Positions 50,440-56,220 of a DNA stretch of 56,220 bases are shown one piece after another. The DNA comes from Candidatus Sulfotelmatobacter sp. (GTDB taxonomy: Bacteria; Acidobacteriota; Terriglobia; Terriglobales; Acidobacteriaceae): contig JASHNX010000022.1 in assembly GCA_030041415.1 (NCBI GenBank), forward strand, positions 1-56,220, in the 5' to 3' direction. The first letter of the stretch is position 1, and each line of letters begins with the position of its first letter. The position numbers were made by a program, and so were the translations under genes. A model generated the notes under the pieces. The model had not been told where the DNA came from and searched no databases. It saw only the letters and a list, made by a program, of their open reading frames with translations.

Positions 50440-52806
50440 ATGCCGGATGCCTGCCTAATTCGAGTTCGGGGAGTGGTGCAGGGCGTAGGCTTCCGTCCCT
50501 TCGTTTATCGTCTGGCGGTCGCGCATGGGTTGAATGGCTGGGTCTTGAACGGCGAGGAAGGGGTCGAGATTCACGTCGAAGGCGAGATGGTGAATCTGAG
50601 GGCCTTCGCTAACGACTTGAGAAGCGAAGCGCCTCCCGCCGCCGTGATTGCCGAAGTCGATGTCCAACCGACGCAGCCGCGCGGGTTCAACCAGTTCAAG
50701 ATTCGAGAAAGCGAGCATCGGGACCACCCGACTGTGCGGATCTCGCCTGACCTCGCGATTTGCGACGATTGCCTGAGGGAGCTATTTGATCCAGCCGACC
50801 GCCGCTATTTGTATCCCTATATCAATTGCACGAATTGCGGCCCACGCTACAGCGTGGTTCTGGCACTCCCTTACGACCGGCCGATGACCACGATGAGGGG
50901 TTGGCCCCTCGATGAACTTTGCGGGCGAGAATACCGCGACCCTGCAAATCGCCGCTTTCACGCGCAACCGGTCGCGTGCCCCCAGTGTGGTCCTTATTAT
51001 CACCTGCAGCCGGGCAAAGACGGTGCAGCGGGAACGCAAGGAAACGGTCGACAACCTTCGCAAGACGACAAGTGTGTTGAAAAGGCCGCAGACATTCTCC
51101 GGTCGGGCGGCATCGTTGCGGTGAAAGGCCTTGGCGGCTATCACCTGGCCTGCGACGCGCACAATGGAAGAGCCGTCGCAGCCTTGCGCGAACGCAAATA
51201 CCGAAAAGAAAAGCCCTTTGCCCTGATGACAAAAGACATTGGCGTAGCGCGAAGCTTGGTTGAACTCCCCGCAGAAGCTGAAGCTCTGCTCATGTCTGTG
51301 GCACGTCCGATCGTGCTGGCGACGGCAAAAGCCGATCTCGACCAGGTTGCCCCGGATAACAACGAACTCGGGGTGATGCTTCCGTACACGCCGTTGCAAC
51401 ATTTATTGTTTGCCGCCGGCGCGCCGGATGCTCTAGTGATGACCAGTGCTAACCTGTCGAGCGAGCCGATCGCGTACGAGGATGATGACGCTCTGCAACG
51501 ACTCGCAGGAGTTGCCGATTCTTTCCTGATCGGCCAGCGGCCGATTGCCCGCCGGATTGACGATTCGGTAGCGCGGATTGGGGCATTTGGCCCCGTAATT
51601 TTGCGCCGCGCGCGCGGCTACGCTCCGGGAGCAGTCACATCGCTGCCGGCGAAAGGCCCCATTCTCGCCGTCGGTGCCGATTTAAAAAACACGATCACCT
51701 TGGTGGTCGATGGGCAGGCCTTTGTGAGCCAGCACATCGGCGATCTCGACGAGTACCAGTCTTTGCGAGCCTTTCAGGAGACGATTGAAGATCTCGTCTC
51801 CATGTACGAGGTTCGCTGGGACGATCTGCTTTTGGTGCATGATCTTCATCCCGAATACCACTCGACAAAGCACGCGGCAACCAGACTGGCCTCGGGCACT
51901 CATGCAATTCAGCATCATCGGGCGCACATCGCATCGGTTCTCGCTGAGCGGCAGGAATGGACGAAGCCTGTTATTGGAGTTAGTTTCGACGGTACGGGAT
52001 ATGGCGACGACGGCTCGATTTGGGGAGGAGAGATTTTTGTTGGCAGCATAAATGAAGGATTTACGCGCGTAGCTCATTTGCGCACCGCATCTCTAGCTGG
52101 GGGCGATGCAGCCGCTCATTATCCGGTGCAGGCGGCGGCCGGATTTTTGGCGCAGATAGACGAGTTGCCCACCCCGGGTTCGCGAAACTCCGTTTTGCCG
52201 AATGTTCTCGCGGCTCCGTTTAGCTTTCCGGGTCGCTATCGCAATGCCATCGAATTAGTGCGCAAAAACGTTCGCACCTTCCCTACGACCTCGATGGGAC
52301 GATTGTTCGACGCCGCTGCAGCGTTGCTTGGATTCACTCGCGAAGTTACTTTCGAAGGCCAGGCAGCAATGTGGCTGGAGCAACGCGCGCGCTCCGCTGC
52401 GCAGTCGGGTGCATATGCTTTTCCTTTCGCAAACGGCGAGCTCGATTTTCGGCCGCTGCTTCTCGCTGTCGTCAAGGATCGCAAACAGGGCCGAAACATC
52501 AATGAAATCGCGCGTGCATTTCAGGCAGGAATCGCGCAAGGCTTGTGCGACGCTTTGCAATCGATATCCCGGAATCAGCAAGTGGATACGGTTGTCCTTT
52601 CGGGTGGAGTATTCCAGAATGAGTTGCTGCTAGAGGATCTGAAGCGTTTATTGTCGTCGGGAGGGTCTTTGCAGATCTGGACGAACCACGAAGTTCCTCC
52701 AAACGACGGCGGGATCAGCCTTGGTCAGGCTGCGTTGGCGGCCTTTGGCCGCTTCGATACCGCGCGGGATTCAACTCCTCGGGCGGTGGAGTTCACTCAT
52801 GCATGA
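50440..52806 (+). CDS. hypF: Carbamoyltransferase HypF (NiFe-hydrogenase maturation)
   Basis: Makes the thiocarbamoyl group on HypE that becomes the CN ligands of the NiFe site. Domains in order: acylphosphatase (RVRGVVQGVGFRPFVYRLA, from about residue 8), zinc fingers, YrdC-like (SGGIVAVKGLGGYHLACDA, KPFALM), and Kae1-like carbamoyltransferase (HDLHPEYHST, QHHRAHIASVLAE, SFDGTGYGDDGSIWGGE, LSGGVFQNELLL). 788 aa. Odd: the first zinc finger is complete (CDDC, CTNC), but the second has lost its first Cys (LDELCGREY where MCxxCxxEY is usual). The ATG at 50440 is preferred over a TTG two codons earlier. Overlaps hypA by eight bases. Confidence 0.95.
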   Translation: MPDACLIRVRGVVQGVGFRPFVYRLAVAHGLNGWVLNGEEGVEIHVEGEMVNLRAFANDLRSEAPPAAVIAEVDVQPTQPRGFNQFKIRESEHRDHPTVRISPDLAICDDCLRELFDPADRRYLYPYINCTNCGPRYSVVLALPYDRPMTTMRGWPLDELCGREYRDPANRRFHAQPVACPQCGPYYHLQPGKDGAAGTQGNGRQPSQDDKCVEKAADILRSGGIVAVKGLGGYHLACDAHNGRAVAALRERKYRKEKPFALMTKDIGVARSLVELPAEAEALLMSVARPIVLATAKADLDQVAPDNNELGVMLPYTPLQHLLFAAGAPDALVMTSANLSSEPIAYEDDDALQRLAGVADSFLIGQRPIARRIDDSVARIGAFGPVILRRARGYAPGAVTSLPAKGPILAVGADLKNTITLVVDGQAFVSQHIGDLDEYQSLRAFQETIEDLVSMYEVRWDDLLLVHDLHPEYHSTKHAATRLASGTHAIQHHRAHIASVLAERQEWTKPVIGVSFDGTGYGDDGSIWGGEIFVGSINEGFTRVAHLRTASLAGGDAAAHYPVQAAAGFLAQIDELPTPGSRNSVLPNVLAAPFSFPGRYRNAIELVRKNVRTFPTTSMGRLFDAAAALLGFTREVTFEGQAAMWLEQRARSAAQSGAYAFPFANGELDFRPLLLAVVKDRKQGRNINEIARAFQAGIAQGLCDALQSISRNQQVDTVVLSGGVFQNELLLEDLKRLLSSGGSLQIWTNHEVPPNDGGISLGQAALAAFGRFDTARDSTPRAVEFTHA

Positions 52807-53164
52807 ACTCTCCATTGCGATGAGCATAGTCGAACTCGCGGAAGAAGAAGCCACAAAACGTGGAGTCCAAGTCGAGGCTGTGCATTTGAGGCTTGGGGCG
52901 CTATCTGGGGTTGTGAAGGAAGCGCTGCTCTCCTGCTATGAAATGGCTTGCAACAACACACCGCTGCAAGGCTCGCGTCTGATCGTGGAGGATGTTCCGG
53001 TAGTGATTTTCTGTCCCACCTGCGATGCGCAACAGACTTTGAGCTCAGTGCAGCAATTTACCTGCCCGGAGTGCGGCACTCCGTCGTGGGAAGTTCTGCA
53101 AGGCAAGGAACTCGAAGTATTTGCGCTGGAGGTCAACGAATGTGTGCCGAACCGCGCCTCATAG
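52799..53164 (+). CDS. hypA: Nickel metallochaperone HypA
   Basis: Delivers nickel to the hydrogenase large subunit together with HypB. N terminus MHELSIAMSIVELAEEEA with the nickel ligand His2; zinc site C72, C75, C89, C92 (CPTC, CPEC). 121 aa, standard. The start is fixed by the invariant MHELS, although the frame is open further upstream inside hypF. It overlaps hypF by eight bases and hypB by 25, so all three are translated together. Confidence 0.95.
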   Translation: MHELSIAMSIVELAEEEATKRGVQVEAVHLRLGALSGVVKEALLSCYEMACNNTPLQGSRLIVEDVPVVIFCPTCDAQQTLSSVQQFTCPECGTPSWEVLQGKELEVFALEVNECVPNRAS

Positions 53165-53823
53165 AGGTCCGAAAAAATGTTCTCAAGCAGAACGACATTA
53201 TCGCCCGCGCCTTGCGAGATTGCTTTCGCGGCGCGGGAGTTTTCGTGGTAAGCCTGGTTTCAAGTCCGGGCTCGGGGAAGACTGCATTTCTCGAAAAAAC
53301 CCTGACTCTTCTGCGTGCGAAATATAGGGTAGCTGCGTTAGTCGGAGATTTGGCTACGGAAAACGACGCGGAGCGTTTGGCGCGCAGCCAGGTCCCGGTA
53401 AAGCAGATCACGACCGGAACGCTGTGTCACCTCGAAGCGGCTATGGTGCAGAATGCACTCGCGGGGTGGAACGTGAACGATTTGGACTTTCTGTTTATCG
53501 AAAACGTTGGCAACCTCGTCTGTCCATCTTCGTACGATCTCGGGGAAGAGCTTCGGTTGGTTTTGCTTTCCGTTACCGAGGGCGAAGATAAACCATTGAA
53601 ATATCCGACAATTTTCAACAGCGCGGACGTCGCAGTGATCACCAAAATGGACTTGGCTGAGGCCGTCGAATTCAACAGGGACATCGCTTATAGGAATATC
53701 CAGGCCGTGCGTCCAGGCATGAAAGTAATCGAGGTTTCAGCAAAGACTGGCACTGGCCTCGACGGCTATTTTGCTTTCCTGGATGACCGCCTGAGCGAAA
53801 TGCGCAAAACCGTATCACTTTAG
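53140..53823 (+). CDS. hypB: Hydrogenase nickel incorporation GTPase HypB
   Basis: GTPase driving nickel insertion. G1 SSPGSGKT (41-48), switch regions, and TKMD for guanine recognition; the G-domain metal site C96-H97 and C128 is intact. Starting at the ATG at 53140 with GGAGGT seven bases upstream gives 227 aa and an N terminus MCAEPRLIEVRKNVL. It lacks both the CxxCGC motif of E. coli HypB and the His-rich nickel store of other HypB proteins, so nickel storage may lie elsewhere. Last gene before the convergent TetR gene. hypC, hypD and hypE are absent from the window. Confidence 0.95.
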   Translation: MCAEPRLIEVRKNVLKQNDIIARALRDCFRGAGVFVVSLVSSPGSGKTAFLEKTLTLLRAKYRVAALVGDLATENDAERLARSQVPVKQITTGTLCHLEAAMVQNALAGWNVNDLDFLFIENVGNLVCPSSYDLGEELRLVLLSVTEGEDKPLKYPTIFNSADVAVITKMDLAEAVEFNRDIAYRNIQAVRPGMKVIEVSAKTGTGLDGYFAFLDDRLSEMRKTVSL

Positions 53824-53841
53824 TTGCGTTGGACGGCGATG

Positions 53842-54480
53842 TCACTTGGGGCGCGGCCGCGCTCCGCCTAGCACGAGGCTGCAAAGATGGTCGACAAACT
53901 CAGGCGTCAGTTTGTCGTGCCGTATGAGAAAACGCATATAAATCGGCCCATATAGCGAATCCAGCAGCAAGTCTTTGTCAATGTCTTTGCGCAATTCCCC
54001 GCGGCGAATTCCGCGTTGCAACGTAGCATAAGCTTCCCGCCGGCGCGGCCAGAGGAAACGGTTGCGGAAAGCAGAAATCAGTTCCTTGTCGCTCTGTCCG
54101 CCGGCAAGAATTGCAGAGACGATTCGACCCCGGCGGCCGCGAAAAATCTTGATTAGTTGGCGCATCTGCTGGCTCATGTCTGAGCGAACAGAGCCGGTAT
54201 CTGGGAAATGCAATCTTCGTGTGGCACTACTGGCAAAAGCGTCTGCGATGAGCGCCGCCTTATGCGGCCACCAGCGGTAAACCGTCGCCTTTCCGACATT
54301 GGCGTCGGCAGCGACCTCCTCGATAGTCAAATCGGCAAAGCCATTCTTGCCCAGAAGGCTCAAAGCACTCCGCAAAATGGAGATACGGGCCGCTTCGCTC
54401 CGAGGGCGTCCGGGTGCACGGGTTCTATCGCCCTTACCGTGGTCACCAGTCTTTATAGCCGCCTTTTGGCGCATGAGCAT
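53842..54480 (-). CDS. TetR/AcrR-family transcriptional regulator
   Basis: 212 aa repressor. N-terminal basic arm, then helix-turn-helix (ILRSALSLLGKNGFADLTIE, EVAADANVGKATVYRWWPHK, then AALIADAF) and a helical ligand domain (MSQQMRQLIKIFRGRRGRIV, then LLLDSLYGPIYMRFLIRHDK) of the TetR_C_11-like type. Divergent from the RND permease gene, the classic arrangement for an efflux repressor. Start ATG at 54480; another in-frame ATG two codons later is possible. The convergent hypB ends 18 bases from its stop. Confidence 0.9.
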   Translation of the reverse strand: MLMRQKAAIKTGDHGKGDRTRAPGRPRSEAARISILRSALSLLGKNGFADLTIEEVAADANVGKATVYRWWPHKAALIADAFASSATRRLHFPDTGSVRSDMSQQMRQLIKIFRGRRGRIVSAILAGGQSDKELISAFRNRFLWPRRREAYATLQRGIRRGELRKDIDKDLLLDSLYGPIYMRFLIRHDKLTPEFVDHLCSLVLGGARPRPK

Positions 54481-54481
54481 A

Positions 54482-54499
54482 ACTTACCATATAATAAGT
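54482..54499. promoter_or_regulatory. Possible TetR operator in the efflux divergent region
   Basis: Arms ACTTA and TAAGT separated by eight bases, abutting the TetR start codon and covering the TTATTAT stretch that could be its -10. Size and place fit autorepression, but five-base arms in AT-rich DNA are weak evidence. Confidence 0.3.
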
Positions 54500-54630
54500 A
54501 AACTCTTTTGTGGAATCCGATACGAGGAGTATCGAATCTAATTTCGCATCTCTAGGTTCGCTTGCAGTAACGCGCCATTAACAAAGTTGCTGCATAGTCT
54601 CTTCTGTGGGTTCGGGGTGGTTCTTAAGCA

Positions 54631-56220
54631 ATGTGGATTGTCGCATTAGCGCTCAGGCGTCCTTATACCTTTGTGGTGATGGCGCTCGTCATCATCATCC
54701 TGTTCGGCGTCACGTTGTTCCGCACTCCGGTTGACATTTTCCCCAGCATTGATATTCCGGTGGTTTCCGTCGTTTGGTTTTACAGCGGAATGTCGCCGCA
54801 AGACATGGCTGATCGCATCGTGGCGAACTCCGAGCGCGGTATTACGACGACTGTCAATGACATCGAGCACATGGAATCGCAGTCGGTTTATGGACTCGGT
54901 GTGATCAAGGTTTTCTTCCGTCCGGGCACGAACCTTCAGGGCGCGATCGCACAAATTACTGCGATCTGCCAAACCACCGTTCGCAGCCTCCCCATCGGCA
55001 CCACGCCGCCGCTGATTATTTCTTATAGCGCTTCGACCACGCCGATCGTTCAACTCGGCCTGAGCAGCAAGACGCTTCCCGAACAGCAGCTTTTCGATCT
55101 CGGACAAAACTTTCTACGAACGTTTCTCGCGACGGTTCCCGGTGCAGCCACTCCTTATCCTTACGGCGGAAAACTTCGCCAGATTCAGGTCGATCTCGAC
55201 CTCCCCAAACTTCAGGCTTACGGCCTGCAGCCGAACGACATCGTGAATGCTGTCAACGCGCAAAACATCATTTTGCCCAGCGGCACGATCAAGATGGGAC
55301 CGCTCGAATACAACGTTGAGATGAACGGCACTCCCGAGACGATGCCAGAATTGAACAATCTTCCGGTAAAAACCGTGAATGGCTCTACGCTGTATATGCG
55401 CGACGTGGCGCACATTCGCGACGGTTTTGCGCCGCAGACTAACATCGTTCGCCAGGATGGAAACCGTGGCGCTCTGATGTCGATCTATAAGAATGGCAAT
55501 GCTTCCACGCTGCAGATTGTCGCTGGAGTGAAATCGATTGTCCAACAGGCAGCGCAGTCACTTCCACCAGCCTTAAAAATTACGGCACTCTTCGATCAAT
55601 CGCTGTTCGTACGCGCCTCGATCCAAGGCGTATTAAGAGAAGGCATCATTGCCGCGCTTCTTACGGCAGTGATGATTCTCATCTTTCTCGGCGACTGGCG
55701 TCCAACCATCGTCATCGCGATTTCCATTCCGCTGTCGATCTTCGTTTCCATTATTCTTCTCGGTGCGATTGGCGAAACCATCAACATCATGACGCTCGGG
55801 GGGTTAGCGCTCGCCGTCGGCATTCTGGTGGACGACGCGACCGTAGAAATCGAAAACATCGAGCGCAATCTCGCCATGGGCAAGGAGATGCGGCAGGCCA
55901 TTCTCGATGGCGCCCAACAAATCGCAGTACCCGCTTTCGTTTCGACGCTCAGCATTTGCATTGTCTTCGTGCCGATGTTTTTCCTGACCGGCGTTGCGAA
56001 GTTTTTGTTCGTTCCTCTCGCGGAAGCCGTAAGCTTCGCCATGCTCGCCAGCTATTTGCTGTCACGAACTCTAATTCCTACTCTCGTGATGTACATCATG
56101 CGCGGGCACGAGCATCGTGAAGGCGGACCGAAGTCGTTTCTCGGCCGCTTTCAGCGCGGCTTTGAACGCAAATTCGAGGATTTTCGGCGCGGCTACGAAG
56201 CTCTTCTCGAGACGACGATC
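54631..56220 (+). CDS. RND-family efflux permease, N-terminal part (cut by window edge)
   Basis: Inner-membrane proton-driven exporter of the AcrB/HAE1 type; 530 codons are visible and the frame runs off the window. TM1 region MWIVALALRRPYTFVVMALV with VDIFPSIDIPVVSV, porter domain (FFRPGTNLQGAIAQITAICQ), TM2-TM4 with GDWRPTIVIAISIPLSIFVS and the proton-relay segment GGLALAVGILVDDATVEIEN (the DD pair). No heavy-metal (CzcA) signature stands out, so drug or metabolite export is more likely. No membrane-fusion protein or outer channel precedes it; they may follow outside. Start ATG; the upstream GGGGTGG is a distant ribosome-binding site. Divergent TetR gene. Confidence 0.9.
   Translation, partial: MWIVALALRRPYTFVVMALVIIILFGVTLFRTPVDIFPSIDIPVVSVVWFYSGMSPQDMADRIVANSERGITTTVNDIEHMESQSVYGLGVIKVFFRPGTNLQGAIAQITAICQTTVRSLPIGTTPPLIISYSASTTPIVQLGLSSKTLPEQQLFDLGQNFLRTFLATVPGAATPYPYGGKLRQIQVDLDLPKLQAYGLQPNDIVNAVNAQNIILPSGTIKMGPLEYNVEMNGTPETMPELNNLPVKTVNGSTLYMRDVAHIRDGFAPQTNIVRQDGNRGALMSIYKNGNASTLQIVAGVKSIVQQAAQSLPPALKITALFDQSLFVRASIQGVLREGIIAALLTAVMILIFLGDWRPTIVIAISIPLSIFVSIILLGAIGETINIMTLGGLALAVGILVDDATVEIENIERNLAMGKEMRQAILDGAQQIAVPAFVSTLSICIVFVPMFFLTGVAKFLFVPLAEAVSFAMLASYLLSRTLIPTLVMYIMRGHEHREGGPKSFLGRFQRGFERKFEDFRRGYEALLETTI

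Noticed and set aside
1-56220. Mobile elements, prophage, CRISPR arrays or genomic-island signs
   Set aside because: No transposase, integrase, phage genes, regular spacer-repeat arrays or tRNA-flanked junctions were found, and composition is even across the window.

Overview
The window looks like chromosomal DNA of an acidobacterium (Acidobacteriota, Terriglobia-like). The evidence is a secreted VWFA protein of the type described from Acidobacteria, two very large Oar-like outer-membrane receptors with N-terminal carboxypeptidase-regulatory domains, a bacterial CDC48-type AAA+ ATPase, a secreted GH38 mannosidase and the full housekeeping background. Base composition is moderately GC-rich and even throughout. 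I see no phage, insertion sequence, CRISPR array, rRNA or tRNA, and no intergenic gap above 300 bases.

Layout. 1-8611: 3' part of a PcrA/UvrD helicase, a 53-residue basic protein, an APC amino-acid permease, a fibronectin-III lipoprotein, the GTPase Der and a DinG-type helicase. 8693-12927: AbrB-type regulator, secreted CocE-type hydrolase, then queD-queE-queC (preQ0 synthesis). 13046-18896: secreted TPR protein, PilT-like ATPase, and a molybdenum-cofactor cluster (moeA, moaC, mogA) with an embedded receiver-DUF4388 regulator. 18957-29962: YggX, FKBP isomerase, Oar-like receptor plus VWFA protein, a PYROXD2-like flavoprotein, a lipase-maturation-factor homologue and a KdsC-like phosphatase.

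30113-41551 is the most interesting part: a probable oxalate-oxidation regulon. On the minus strand lie a GntR/FadR-family regulator, a CDC48-type ATPase, then the gamma subunit, a GltD-like flavoprotein fused to a two-cluster ferredoxin domain, and the alpha and beta subunits of a thiamine-diphosphate 2-oxoacid oxidoreductase. Three small genes follow: an unknown, a lone receiver domain and another unknown. An OFA-family (OxlT-like) transporter is encoded beyond. The alpha subunit carries the residues recalled for oxalate oxidoreductase of Moorella thermoacetica (R31, R109, D112, F117), all at a constant offset of six. The same operator-like palindrome, TGGTCC-N9-ACCAG, lies exactly 12 bases downstream of the -10 element of both the regulator gene and the transporter gene. 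This argues for one regulon: import of oxalate, its oxidation to CO2, and electron transfer through the fused ferredoxin-flavoprotein, probably to NAD(P)+.

41622-45158: secreted GH38 alpha-mannosidase. 45280-53823: a nickel/hydrogenase-maturation locus made of an Oar-like receptor, a NiCoT nickel/cobalt permease, a possible 41-residue His-rich ORF, and hypF-hypA-hypB. CRP-like boxes (GTGA-N6-TCACA) precede both the receptor and hypF, and a Fur-like palindrome overlaps the inferred start of the receptor transcript. Hydrogenase structural genes and hypCDE are not in the window. 53842-56220: a TetR-type repressor divergent from the 5' part of an RND efflux permease, cut by the window edge.

All functional assignments come from reading motifs in the translations. 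No database search was run.
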